Shown: one piece after another, positions 17,625 through 25,477 of the stretch
Numbering within the stretch: the stretch's first letter is position 1
Layout: each line of letters begins with the position of its first letter
DNA from: Piscinibacterium candidicorallinum
GTDB taxonomy: Bacteria; Pseudomonadota; Gammaproteobacteria; Burkholderiales; Burkholderiaceae_C
NCBI RefSeq assembly: GCF_047549485.1
Contig: NZ_CP180191.1
Span: 3,348,001 to 3,412,000, forward strand
Direction of reading: 5' to 3'
Length of the DNA stretch: 64,000 nucleotides
Made by a program: the position numbers and the translations under genes
The notes under the pieces: generated by a model
Told to the model about the DNA's origin: nothing
The model's database searches: none
The model's input: the letters and a program-made list of their open reading frames with translations, nothing else

Positions 17625-17962
17625 GGATCCCTCCCAGGGACACAGTTGCGTGCTGAGTGTCGATGTGCCACGGGCGGTCGTCATCGGCGACGAAGCGGTG
17701 TGGACAACTGCATGCTCAGCGCAATTGGTCTCGGTCGATCCACGGATATGCGTCGTTTACGGGGGTCTATTTCATTGCATGACAGTTCACGGTGCGCGCC
17801 CGGACCGCTGTGCGGCGAGGGACGGTGGCAGCTCCGCGAAGGGAGCGCAAACATGATTTTTGGCCGAATTAGTTACTTTTTATTGTGGATAAAGCCGACT
17901 TTCCGCAAGCCAAATGAGCGTTTCCGCATGCTTTCCATGCTCATTATTTCTGTCCGAAATTG
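17625..17962. other. 338-base gap without a gene, upstream of receptor 2
   Basis: No coding region was recognised. The part from about 17850 to 17960 is clearly richer in A+T than the surroundings. On the minus strand it contains TTGACA (complement of 17961-17966) followed by TAATGA after only 14 bases, a possible but badly spaced promoter for receptor 2. No terminator with a T run was seen for the LysR gene that ends here. Confidence 0.5.
17629..17635 (-). promoter_or_regulatory. Ribosome binding site fixing the GTG start of receptor 2
   Basis: GGGAGGG on the minus strand with a 4-base spacer (ATCC) to the GTG at 17624. No other in-frame start upstream has a comparable site. Confidence 0.7.
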
Positions 17963-19024
17963 TCAAATCTGGTCTGCGACCTGAGCGCGCGGCGCGGCAT
18001 GCTGCGGCGCCTGCAGGTAGCGCAAGAACTCACGTGCTGCCGCGGACAGCGGCTGATCCTTGCGCCACACGACGGACCAGCGCCGCGGAATCGGAAAGCC
18101 CGCCACGTCCAGAACCACCAGGGGCCCGCCGCCCGGCTCGGCGTGCGTGGACGGCGGCACAGTCTGCTCAAGCGTTTGCGCTGCCCTTGCGTCTGCAGGC
18201 TCCGCCGCCGCAGCCCGGCTGGCTGAAACGGCATCCGCCGTACCCACACCCCAGCCCGAGCTGACTGCCAGGCGCGACAACACCGCCAGCCCCAAGCCGG
18301 CTGCCACGGCGTGCTTGATGGCTTCATTGCTGCCCAGGCTCATGGCCACCCTGGGCGCAAAGCCGGCCAGCGCAAAGTGCTGCTCCGCGGCCATGCGGGT
18401 GCCGCTGCCGGGCTCGCGCATCAGCCAGCGCTCGCCAGCCAGTGCCTCCAATTGAATACGGCGCCCGGCCAGCGGATGGTGGGCGGGGGCGACGATGACC
18501 AGCGGGTTGTCCTGAAACACCAGACGCTCTAGCGGCAGGTCCGTGGGCAGCATCATCATCACGGCCAGATCGTCTGCGCTGCGGGTCAGGCGCTCAACCA
18601 CGCGGTCGCGGTTCTCCACGGCCAGTTCGATCTCCACGCCGGGGTGGGCAGCGGCAAAGGGGCCGAGCAGATCGGGCACGAAGTACTCCGCCGTAGTCAC
18701 TGCGGCAATCCGTAAGCGGCCACTCACCAGCCCGTGAATCTCCGCCAGACGGGACTCAAAGCGCTGCCAGCAACCGGCCAGCTCGCCCACCGTCTGCTGC
18801 AGCACCTCTCCAGCCTGCGTGAGTCGGATGCGCCGGCCGACGGTCTCGAACAAGGGTTCGCCCACAGTGGCGGCCAGCTCGCGCAGCTGCACGGAGACGG
18901 TCGGCTGGCTGACATGCAGCTCCTGCGCGGCCTGGGTGACGGACAGCAGGCGTGCGGCGGCCTCGAAGGCGCGCAGTTGCTGCGGTGTGACGCGCTGCAG
19001 GCGCGAGAGGGTGGGCGCAGTCAT
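17963..19024 (-). CDS. LysR-type transcriptional regulator
   Basis: Regulator of 353 residues. The winged helix-turn-helix is at about 13-72 (LRAFEAAARLLSVTQAAQELHV and QPTVSVQLRELA). The effector domain resembles the CbbR/CysB-like class (LRIAAVTTAEYFVPDLLGPF, AGLGLAVLSR, VLDVAGFPIPRRW). Between LSRLAV and VVLDVAGF it has about 45 residues of Ala/Pro-rich sequence where relatives usually have around ten, so it carries an insertion in the effector domain. It is transcribed divergently from icd across 167 bases, the normal arrangement for a LysR protein and its target, so control of icd is plausible. Confidence 0.88.
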   Translation of the reverse strand: MTAPTLSRLQRVTPQQLRAFEAAARLLSVTQAAQELHVSQPTVSVQLRELAATVGEPLFETVGRRIRLTQAGEVLQQTVGELAGCWQRFESRLAEIHGLVSGRLRIAAVTTAEYFVPDLLGPFAAAHPGVEIELAVENRDRVVERLTRSADDLAVMMMLPTDLPLERLVFQDNPLVIVAPAHHPLAGRRIQLEALAGERWLMREPGSGTRMAAEQHFALAGFAPRVAMSLGSNEAIKHAVAAGLGLAVLSRLAVSSGWGVGTADAVSASRAAAAEPADARAAQTLEQTVPPSTHAEPGGGPLVVLDVAGFPIPRRWSVVWRKDQPLSAAAREFLRYLQAPQHAAPRAQVADQI

Positions 19025-19089
19025 GAAAACGTTCTGAGGACAGCGAACTCGGCCGGTTGACGGCGCAATTCAGCTCGGCACTGCCGATT

Positions 19090-19107
19090 CATAGCTTCAA
19101 AGCTATG
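19090..19107. promoter_or_regulatory. Candidate LysR operator between lysR and icd
   Basis: CATAGCTT (19090-19097) and AAGCTATG (19100-19107) form an 8-base inverted repeat, an A+T-rich dyad of the size LysR proteins bind. It lies 66 bases upstream of the regulator start and 85 bases upstream of the icd start. A second short dyad TTCA-GCA-TGAA follows at about 19108. Confidence 0.5.
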
Positions 19108-19191
19108 TTCAGCATGAAAACTAAGTATTTTTCTTATTGAAGCAGCTTCCGTAGAGTGCGAACACCTCATCCCACAAGGTTGTTGCACATC

Positions 19192-20724
19192 ATGAAAAGT
19201 GAAGCCCTGGATCTGATCGAACGCCTGATGAACGCCCCCGCCAAAAGCGAAGGCGCCGCAGCAGCCAGCACCGAGAAGGTGCCCGTCACCGTCGCGCTGG
19301 GCGACGGCATCGGCCCCGAGATCATGGGCGCCACGCTGCGCATCCTGGAAGCCGCGGGCGCGCGGATTGCCCCGCAAGTAATCGAGATCGGCGAGAAGGT
19401 CTACCTCTCGGGCAACAGCGCCGGCATCGCGCCCGAAGCCTGGGACAGCCTGCGCCGCACCAAGGTGTTTCTGAAGGCACCGATCACCACGCCCTCGGGC
19501 GGCGGCTACAAGAGCCTGAACGTGACCGTGCGCAAGACCCTGGGCCTGTATGCCAACGTGCGCCCCTGCGTGAGCTACGCACCTTTCGTGGATACACCGC
19601 ACGACAAGATGGATGTGGTGATCGTGCGCGAGAACGAGGAAGACCTCTACGCCGGCATCGAGCACCGCCAGACCGATGAAGTCTTCCAGTGCCTGAAGCT
19701 CATCACGCGCCCCGGCTGCGAGAAGATCATCCGCTACGCCTTCGAATACGCGCGCAGCCATGGCCGCAGGAAGGTCACCTGCATGGTCAAGGACAACATC
19801 ATGAAGATGACCGACGGTCTCTTCTACAAGGTGTTCCAGGAGATCGGTGCGGAGTACCCGGACATTGGGCAGGAGCGCTTCATCATCGACATCGGCAGCG
19901 CGCGCATTGCCACGCACCCCGAGCGCTTCGACGTGATCGTCACGCCCAACCTGTATGGCGACATCATCAGCGACATCGCCGCCGAGATCACCGGCAGCGT
20001 GGGCCTGGCCGGCAGCGCCAACATCGGCGAGCACGTGGCCATGTTCGAGGCCATCCACGGCAGCGCACCGGACATCGCCGGCAAGGGCGTGGCCAACCCC
20101 AGCGGCCTGCTGCTGGGCGCCGTGATGATGCTGGTGCACATCCGCCAGGCCGATATCGCGCAGAAGATCCACAACGCGTGGCTGCGCACGATCGAAGACG
20201 GCATCCACACCGCAGACTTGAAGGGCGAGAAGACCAGCCGCGTGGTCGGCACGGACGAGTTCGCGCAGGCCGTGGTCGAGCGCCTGGGCCAGCTGCCCCA
20301 GCACTTCAAGGCCGTGACCTACAAGAACCCCGCGCAAGCGCCTGCCGCTGCACCGAAGCCCCTGTACACCCGCAAGCCCGCCGCCAAGAAGGAGATGGTC
20401 GGCGTGGACGTGTTCGTGCACGAGGCCGGCTGCACGCCGGATTTCCTCGCAGGGCGGCTGACCACGCTATCCACCGGTGCGCTCAAGCTGCAGATGATCA
20501 CCAACCGCGGCGTGAAGGTCTGGCCCGGCGGCTTCCCCGAAACCTTCTGCACCGACCACTGGCGCTGCCGCTTCGTGGCCCGCGATGCCGGCGCGAATAT
20601 CAGCCACAAGGACATCATCACGCTGCTGGCCAGCGTGACTGAGGGCGGCGTGGATGTGATCAAGACCGAGAACCTGTGCACGTTCGACGGCGAGCAAGGC
20701 TTCGCACTCGGCCAGGGTCAGTAA
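19192..20724 (+). CDS. icd: NADP-dependent isocitrate dehydrogenase
   Basis: Enzyme of 510 residues converting isocitrate to 2-oxoglutarate in the TCA cycle. It belongs to the longer bacterial type related to isopropylmalate dehydrogenase with an extra C-terminal domain of about 130 residues, not the 416-residue E. coli type. Seen motifs: GDGIGPEIM, VRENEEDLYAGIEH, the metal- and substrate-binding NLYGDIISDIAAE and GSAPDIAGKGVANPSG. The start at 19192 (MKSEALDLI) is preferred; an upstream ATG at 19156 adds 12 unrelated residues. A copy of the last 13 codons recurs 123 bases downstream. Confidence 0.9.
   Translation: MKSEALDLIERLMNAPAKSEGAAAASTEKVPVTVALGDGIGPEIMGATLRILEAAGARIAPQVIEIGEKVYLSGNSAGIAPEAWDSLRRTKVFLKAPITTPSGGGYKSLNVTVRKTLGLYANVRPCVSYAPFVDTPHDKMDVVIVRENEEDLYAGIEHRQTDEVFQCLKLITRPGCEKIIRYAFEYARSHGRRKVTCMVKDNIMKMTDGLFYKVFQEIGAEYPDIGQERFIIDIGSARIATHPERFDVIVTPNLYGDIISDIAAEITGSVGLAGSANIGEHVAMFEAIHGSAPDIAGKGVANPSGLLLGAVMMLVHIRQADIAQKIHNAWLRTIEDGIHTADLKGEKTSRVVGTDEFAQAVVERLGQLPQHFKAVTYKNPAQAPAAAPKPLYTRKPAAKKEMVGVDVFVHEAGCTPDFLAGRLTTLSTGALKLQMITNRGVKVWPGGFPETFCTDHWRCRFVARDAGANISHKDIITLLASVTEGGVDVIKTENLCTFDGEQGFALGQGQ
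20686..20724 (+). repeat. 3' end of icd, copy 1 of a 39-base duplication
   Basis: The last 13 codons of icd including the stop (DGEQGFALGQGQ). They are repeated at 20809-20847 with four differences, all at third codon positions (GCA/GCG, CTC/CTG, GGC/GGG, GGT/GGG). Confidence 0.85.
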
Positions 20725-20808
20725 GTGCCGTCGAAAGCGGGATGCGCTTGCAAGCGCACCCCGCGCCACCCGGCGCGCAGCGGTGCTGCGCGAAACCCCG
20801 GCTGACGT

Positions 20809-20847
20809 GACGGCGAGCAAGGCTTCGCGCTGGGGCAGGGGCAGTAA
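20809..20847 (+). repeat. 3' end of icd, copy 2 (possible integration scar)
   Basis: Reads GAC GGC GAG CAA GGC TTC and on to TAA, encoding the same DGEQGFALGQGQ and stop as the true icd end, but nothing upstream of it is icd. All four differences from the true end are synonymous, so the copy came from a functioning icd allele rather than drifting locally as non-coding DNA. Confidence 0.75.
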
Positions 20848-20908
20848 CGAAGCGTCGGGCGAGGGGCTCTGGCGCGCAGCGCCGGGGATCGACCAGCGGA
20901 GTTGCTGC

Positions 20909-20943
20909 GGATCGGCTTTGCGCTCGAAGCGCAAAGCCGATCC
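20909..20943. other. Perfect 16-base-pair hairpin with 3-base loop
   Basis: GGATCGGCTTTGCGCT (20909-20924), loop CGA, then AGCGCAAAGCCGATCC (20928-20943). It lies 61 bases after the duplicated icd end and 21 bases before the terminator hairpin. There is no T run, so it may protect the 3' end of the icd message or belong to a mobile repeat. Confidence 0.7.
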
Positions 20944-20964
20944 CCGTCAGCAGCGCCACGCAAG

Positions 20965-20995
20965 CAAAATGGCGGGCTCGATGCCCGCCATTTTG
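20965..20995 (+). terminator. Terminator hairpin downstream of icd
   Basis: CAAAATGGCGGGC (20965-20977) pairs perfectly with GCCCGCCATTTTG (20983-20995) around TCGAT. It gives a 13-base-pair stem with a short T run at its end on either strand. Probably terminates icd transcription. Confidence 0.7.
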
Positions 20996-21058
20996 CCGTC
21001 CAGCGCCGCGGACATCGGTGCTATGCCATGCCTCAGCGCATTCGCTACGCTCCATCCC

Positions 21059-21904
21059 ATGCGCACCCTGCTTCTCCACGCCCTGATCACCGCCACGCTC
21101 TGCCTGGCTCCCCCTGCCCACGCCCGCGACCTGAAAGCCATCCCGCCAGGTGAACTGCAGCAGACCACGCCCGGCTGGTCCGTGACCGGCCGCTATGGCT
21201 GGATGCCCGACAAGAAGGCACTGCGCTTCGGCGAGTTCTCCACGTCAGCGCGCAAGATCACGAGCAACGAGCGCGTGCGCAGCGACTGCAACCGCGGCTG
21301 TTGGCGGGTTGATCTGCTGGACTGGATGGAAACCGGCACGCCGCAGCGGCGCAGCAAGCGCGTGGACATGCGCTTCACGCAGAACGGCCCGGCAGGGCTG
21401 AGCGCGCGGGTGACTGCAGTCGATCGGCTCGACACACAGGAGCGGGTGAGCGTCTCCAAGCTCTTCGGCAAGGAGACCACCAGTACCCGCGTGTTGCACG
21501 CCGAGGCCTCGTTCGCGGGCACGATCGATGTGCTGCGCGGTGAGGACACCCCCGCAGCCAGCTGGCGCTTCCTGATGATCGCCGAAGGCTCCGAGTTCAT
21601 GCCGATCGGTGCCGTCGAGGGCGAAAGCGGCTGGGCCGAAGACGCAGATGGCAAGCGCATCTCCATGCGCGCACTGACTGCCATCGAGGATCCACGCCGC
21701 CCCGGTCAGGCCCTGCGCATTCCGTTCAGCACCACGGTCGGCGTAGCCTTCGAGTATGACAACCTGGCGGTGGGGGCCGTTTCGCTCGTGAACAATGGCC
21801 ACGTGTGGCTCCATCCGGACGAGAAGGCCTTGCCGGCCGACATCCGCATCGTCATCGCTGCGCTGGCATCAACGTTCCTCGCCCGCCGCGACGCTGAACT
21901 CTGA
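21059..21904 (+). CDS. Secreted protein of unknown function
   Basis: Protein of 281 residues with a signal peptide: positively charged start, hydrophobic LLLHALITATLCLAPP, and a probable cleavage after AHA at residue 22. The mature part is rich in charged and polar residues, contains a Cys pair (SDCNRGCWRVDLLDW) that could form a disulfide, and has no membrane segment. No family was recognised. The start at 21059 is chosen for the signal peptide; the open frame runs 92 codons further upstream through the icd hairpins, which is chance. It sits alone between icd and a convergent gene. Confidence 0.65.
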   Translation: MRTLLLHALITATLCLAPPAHARDLKAIPPGELQQTTPGWSVTGRYGWMPDKKALRFGEFSTSARKITSNERVRSDCNRGCWRVDLLDWMETGTPQRRSKRVDMRFTQNGPAGLSARVTAVDRLDTQERVSVSKLFGKETTSTRVLHAEASFAGTIDVLRGEDTPAASWRFLMIAEGSEFMPIGAVEGESGWAEDADGKRISMRALTAIEDPRRPGQALRIPFSTTVGVAFEYDNLAVGAVSLVNNGHVWLHPDEKALPADIRIVIAALASTFLARRDAEL

Positions 21905-21910
21905 GTCCCA

Positions 21911-22393
21911 CTACACCAGCCAGCCCGGCAGCTCCTCGCGCGCAATGCCCTTGATGTACTCGGCAAAGTCGGGGTCCTCGCCGCGCAGCAGCTGCGGCAG
22001 CAGGGCGACGAAGTCCTCGCGGCGGCACCACTCGCGCATGTAGTCCTCCCAGCTGGCCCAGCGGCGACGCTGATTGGCGCTCATCTCCGGCTCCCAAGCC
22101 ACGATGTAGGCGCGCTCGAACAGGGAAATCAGCATCTCGAAGATGATGCGGCGGCGCTCGAGCTGCTCGTCGTTCAGCTCGTCATTGCGCCGCTCGGTAC
22201 GCAGTTTCAGATCCGGGTTCTGCAGCACCACTTGCAGAAATTCGTTGTAGGCATCCGAGAGCAGCTGGTAGGCCTCCTCGTCCTCGTTGTCGCGCTCCTT
22301 GCGCTGTTCGATGAAGAACACCGCAATCGCAAAGGGCAGACCGATCACGGTCACGAGAAACGAGCCAAGTTCAAGCAGATCCTTGAGGTTCAT
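21911..22393 (-). CDS. Membrane-anchored protein of unknown function
   Basis: Protein of 160 residues with one N-terminal membrane helix (LGSFLVTVIGLPFAIAVFFIE) followed by a highly charged, mostly helical cytoplasmic part (EQRKERDNEDEEAYQLLSDAYNEF is its first stretch). It resembles many small uncharacterised proteins with a DUF4760-like layout, but no family can be assigned with confidence. It converges with the secreted protein gene (six bases apart) and a dispersed repeat lies 43 bases upstream of its start. Confidence 0.65.
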   Translation of the reverse strand: MNLKDLLELGSFLVTVIGLPFAIAVFFIEQRKERDNEDEEAYQLLSDAYNEFLQVVLQNPDLKLRTERRNDELNDEQLERRRIIFEMLISLFERAYIVAWEPEMSANQRRRWASWEDYMREWCRREDFVALLPQLLRGEDPDFAEYIKGIAREELPGWLV

Positions 22394-22435
22394 GGGCGCA
22401 CTCTAGGGGAAGCAAGCGACCGCGGCAATGCGGAT

Positions 22436-22510
22436 CAGAACTGCTTTCCGCTTGTCTGGTGCGGCTCCCCAGCCATTTTGGCCTGAAGAATGGCTTCCAG
22501 AGCCGTTCTG
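22436..22510 (+). repeat. Dispersed palindromic repeat, copy B (compact form)
   Basis: Starts CAGAACTGCTTTCCGCTTGT and ends GAGCCGTTCTG. The central part is CAGCCATTTTGGCCTGAAGA, the hairpin core shared with copies A and C. It lies between two genes and has one central hairpin instead of two units. Confidence 0.7.
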
Positions 22511-22565
22511 GCTTTTCTTGTCGGGGCCTGATCCGGCCTGCGCACGCTGCCTAGAATCGCGGGCG

Positions 22566-23252
22566 ATGTCCACGTACGCCGTTCACACGATCAAGTCGGC
22601 CGGCCACACCGCGCTGCACCTGCTCCCGGAGAAGGCCGCCTGGCTGCCGGCCGCGCGGACCCTGCTCGTGGCGGACCCGCATTTCGGCAAGGCCGCGGTG
22701 TTTCGCGCCCGCGGCATTCCGGTGCCGCGCGGCAGCACCGGCGGCAGCCTGCAGACCCTGAGCATGCTGATTGAGCGTCTTGAGGCGCAGCAGCTGGTGT
22801 TCCTCGGTGACTTCATGCACGCCCGCGAATCGCACAGCGAGGGCACGCTGGACACGCTGGCGCGGTTCCGTGCCGCGCACGCAAGCTGCGCCATGACCCT
22901 GGTGCGCGGCAACCACGACAGCCACGCCGGCGACCCGCCGCCCACGCTGAACATCAGCATCGTCGACGAACCCTTCATCGTCGGCGAGCTTGCGCTCAAG
23001 CACCACCCGGACCCGGAGCCCGATCACTACGTGCTGGCCGGGCACCTTCACCCCTGCGTGCGGCTTGCAGCAGCGGGTGATGCGGCCCGCCTGCCCTGCT
23101 TCTGGATGGGCGAGCACGTCGGCGTACTGCCGGCCTTCGGCGAATTCACGGGCATGCATCCGGTGCGCGCCTCGGCCGCCGACCGGATCTACGCAGTGGC
23201 GGCCGAGCGCGTGTTTGCGCTGCCGCCGGCTCAGGAGCGCGCAGCCGGCTAG
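22566..23252 (+). CDS. pdeM: Ligase-associated DNA repair phosphoesterase PdeM
   Basis: Calcineurin-like metallophosphoesterase of 228 residues. Metal-binding motifs in order: LLVADPHFGKA, FLGDFMHAR, VRGNHDSH, ALKHHPD and LAGHLHPCV. This subfamily normally sits beside the ATP-dependent ligase, Lhr-like helicase and MBL exonuclease. Here those genes are about 10 kb upstream and PdeM is on its own with a repeat copy just before it. The start at 22566 (MSTYAVHTI) fits the family; the frame is open 46 codons further upstream only because the repeat contains no stop. Confidence 0.85.
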   Translation: MSTYAVHTIKSAGHTALHLLPEKAAWLPAARTLLVADPHFGKAAVFRARGIPVPRGSTGGSLQTLSMLIERLEAQQLVFLGDFMHARESHSEGTLDTLARFRAAHASCAMTLVRGNHDSHAGDPPPTLNISIVDEPFIVGELALKHHPDPEPDHYVLAGHLHPCVRLAAAGDAARLPCFWMGEHVGVLPAFGEFTGMHPVRASAADRIYAVAAERVFALPPAQERAAG

Positions 23253-23278
23253 CCGCACGCTTGCCGGTGGGCCAATGC

Positions 23279-24478
23279 TCAGGCCGCCGACAAGCGCCAG
23301 AGCGAGGTGACTTCCTGAGCGCGGGCGGAGTGCAGCGGATCGCTCGCGTCGGCTGCGCGCGGATGCTCAGGACGGGTGTCGATGCGTTCGAGCACCCGCA
23401 GACCGGCCGCTTCAATCCAGCCCAGCAATTGCGCGCGACTGCGCAGGCCCAGATGTTCCGCAAGATCCGAAAGAATCAGCCAGCCCTCGCCACCCGGCAC
23501 CAAATGCGCGCGCAGACCGGCAATGAAGCTGCGCAGCATGCGGCTGTCCGGGTCGTAGATGGCGTGGTCCAGACGCGATGCCGGCTTGCCCGGTAGCCAG
23601 GGTGGATTGCAAACGACCAGCGCAGCCTGACCAGGCGCAAACAGATCGGCCTGCAGCACCTCGACCTGCCGGGCGTGCTGCAGACGCTCGATGTTCTCCC
23701 GCGCGCAAGCCAGCGCACGCGGGTCCTGGTCCGTCGCGAGCACGTGCGGCACGCCGCGGCGCGCAAGGACTGCGGCCAGCACGCCGGTGCCGGTGCCCAC
23801 ATCCATGGCCAACGGCTTTGTCTCCAGCACATCGGGTAGCGGGGTGTTGGCCACGAGCGCGATGTACTCGCCGCGCACTGGAGAGAACACCCCATAGTGC
23901 GGATGGATGCTCGCACCCAGCGCGGCGATGGACACACCGCGCTTGCGCCACTCCCAGGCGCCGATGGCACCCAGCAGTTCGCGCAGCGACACCACGTAGC
24001 TTTCGCCCACCGGGCCCCAGGCTGCATCGCAGGCCGCACTCACATCCGGCGCGCGAGGCAGCAGCACGCGGTGGTCTGCGCTCATCGGCACCAGCAGCTT
24101 GCCGAGCTGGTTGGTGCGCTGCGCCTGCGCCATGCGGTAGCGGTGGAACTGCTGGGTCAGATCCGCGGCTGCCGCCTTCGAGCTGGCGCTCGCCTTGGGC
24201 GCAGCGGCCCGCTTGTCCAGCCGTCGCGTCAGGGCGGACAGCAGCGTGCGGGCATTGTGATAGTCGCTGCCCCAGAGCAGTGCCGTGCCCTCGCCTGTGA
24301 GGCGGAAGGCGGCATCGGCCGTCAGGGTGTCGTCCACCGGGACCACGCGCGCGGGTGGCGGGTTGCCCGCGTCGGACAGCCAGCGCGCAGCGTGCTCGCC
24401 GGCCATGTCCTCCCAGTGGATGCGCGGAGCAGCGACCGGTTGCGGGGCTTGGGATGACGCTGGAGGGATGCCGCTCAT
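23279..24478 (-). CDS. Class I SAM-dependent methyltransferase
   Basis: Protein of 399 residues. The C-terminal half is a Rossmann-type methyltransferase with the SAM-binding motif AMDVGTGTGVLAAVLARRG, an acidic ATDQDPRAL and the catalytic NPPW motif typical of N-methyltransferases acting on glutamine or on nucleic-acid bases (PrmC/RsmC-like). The N-terminal half is less conserved and has an Ala/Ser/Lys-rich linker. It overlaps hprK by four bases (ATGA), so it is translated with hprK. The target molecule is unknown. Confidence 0.8.
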   Translation of the reverse strand: MSGIPPASSQAPQPVAAPRIHWEDMAGEHAARWLSDAGNPPPARVVPVDDTLTADAAFRLTGEGTALLWGSDYHNARTLLSALTRRLDKRAAAPKASASSKAAAADLTQQFHRYRMAQAQRTNQLGKLLVPMSADHRVLLPRAPDVSAACDAAWGPVGESYVVSLRELLGAIGAWEWRKRGVSIAALGASIHPHYGVFSPVRGEYIALVANTPLPDVLETKPLAMDVGTGTGVLAAVLARRGVPHVLATDQDPRALACARENIERLQHARQVEVLQADLFAPGQAALVVCNPPWLPGKPASRLDHAIYDPDSRMLRSFIAGLRAHLVPGGEGWLILSDLAEHLGLRSRAQLLGWIEAAGLRVLERIDTRPEHPRAADASDPLHSARAQEVTSLWRLSAA

Positions 24479-25431
24479 GCGGAGCCATCACTGCCGGCCG
24501 CGTCGCCGAAGTCGGCACGCATGGCGGCTTCCTGGCGGGCCATGAATTCCTTCATGGTGTCCACGCCGCGCAGCTGCAGGATGGTGTTGCGCACAGCAGC
24601 CTCGAGCAGCACAGCAAGGTTGCGGCCGGCCGCCACGGGAATGATCACCTTGCGGATCGGCATACCGAGCACGTCCTGCGTCTGGCTTTCCAGCGGTAGG
24701 CGTTCGTACTGCTGCTCCATGGTGGAGCGGCGCACCAGATGCACGATGAGCTTAAGCTTCATCTTGCGGCGCACGGCGGTCTCACCAAAGATGGCCTTGA
24801 TGTCCAGCAGACCCAGGCCGCGCACTTCCAGCAGATTGGCCAACAGCGGCGGGCAGCGGCCTTCGATCCGGTCCACCGCGACGCGCTGCAGCTCCACCAC
24901 GTCATCGGCCACCAGCCCGTGGCCACGGCTGATGAGCTCCAGCGCCAGTTCGCTCTTGCCCAGGCCGGACTCGCCGGTGATGAGCACGCCCATGCCGAGC
25001 ACATCCATGAAGACACCGTGCATGGTGCACGAGGGTGCCAGGCGCTTGGTGATGTAGACGCGCAGGTAGTCGATGACATCGGCGGCGCTGCGATGCGTGG
25101 CGAGCAGCGCGATGCCCGCGGTCTCGCACTCCTGGCGGATGTCAGCCGGCGCCTCCAGCGCGTCGGCCACGATCACGGCCGGCGGCTCCTTCAGCGCCAG
25201 CTCATGAATGAAATGCGCACGGCGCGTGGCCGGCATCTGCTCGACGTATTCAACCTCTTCGCTGCCGATCACCTGGATGCGGCGCGGGTGCACAAGGTTG
25301 AGGTGGCCGACGAGATCGGCCGCGGCGATGACCTCATCGGCCAGGCTCTTGGCCAGTCCGCGCTGGCCAGCGACTTCGCGCAGGTCCAGCGCGTCGCGTG
25401 TCTCGTCGATCAGGAGCCGAAGGGTAGGCAC
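24475..25431 (-). CDS. hprK: HPr kinase/phosphorylase
   Basis: Protein of 318 residues that phosphorylates or dephosphorylates a serine of HPr. Walker A GESGLGKSE is at about residues 153-161, preceded by the N-terminal domain with VIGSEEVEYV. The family signature follows (LEVRGLGLLDIKAIFGE and NLAVLLEAAVRNTILQ). Proteobacteria with HprK but an incomplete sugar PTS use it with PtsN to tune metabolism and virulence; ptsN lies directly upstream here. The start is GTG at 25431 (MPTLRLLID), 46 bases after ptsN; the 65 upstream codons are not conserved-looking. Confidence 0.9.
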   Translation of the reverse strand: MPTLRLLIDETRDALDLREVAGQRGLAKSLADEVIAAADLVGHLNLVHPRRIQVIGSEEVEYVEQMPATRRAHFIHELALKEPPAVIVADALEAPADIRQECETAGIALLATHRSAADVIDYLRVYITKRLAPSCTMHGVFMDVLGMGVLITGESGLGKSELALELISRGHGLVADDVVELQRVAVDRIEGRCPPLLANLLEVRGLGLLDIKAIFGETAVRRKMKLKLIVHLVRRSTMEQQYERLPLESQTQDVLGMPIRKVIIPVAAGRNLAVLLEAAVRNTILQLRGVDTMKEFMARQEAAMRADFGDAAGSDGSA

Positions 25432-25477
25432 GCGGGCGGGGTTGCCTTGAAGTAGGCCTGAGGCGGCGTGGGTAGAG

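Larger units (their letters stand above)
20725..21058. other. 334-base gap after icd: duplicated icd end and three hairpins
   Basis: Holds a 16-base palindrome TGCGCTTGCAAGCGCA (20743-20758), the second copy of the icd 3' end (20809-20847), a perfect 16-base-pair hairpin (20909-20943) and a terminator hairpin (20965-20995). No credible gene is present. Confidence 0.7.

Noticed and set aside
17740..17775. Sigma-28 promoter for receptor 2 (TAAA on the minus strand)
   Set aside because: No matching GCCGATAA-like -10 element at the required spacing.
24205..24225. Another copy of the dispersed repeat end (CCGCTTGTCCAG)
   Set aside because: Only the short end matches; no hairpin core or second end is nearby and it fits normal coding of the methyltransferase linker.
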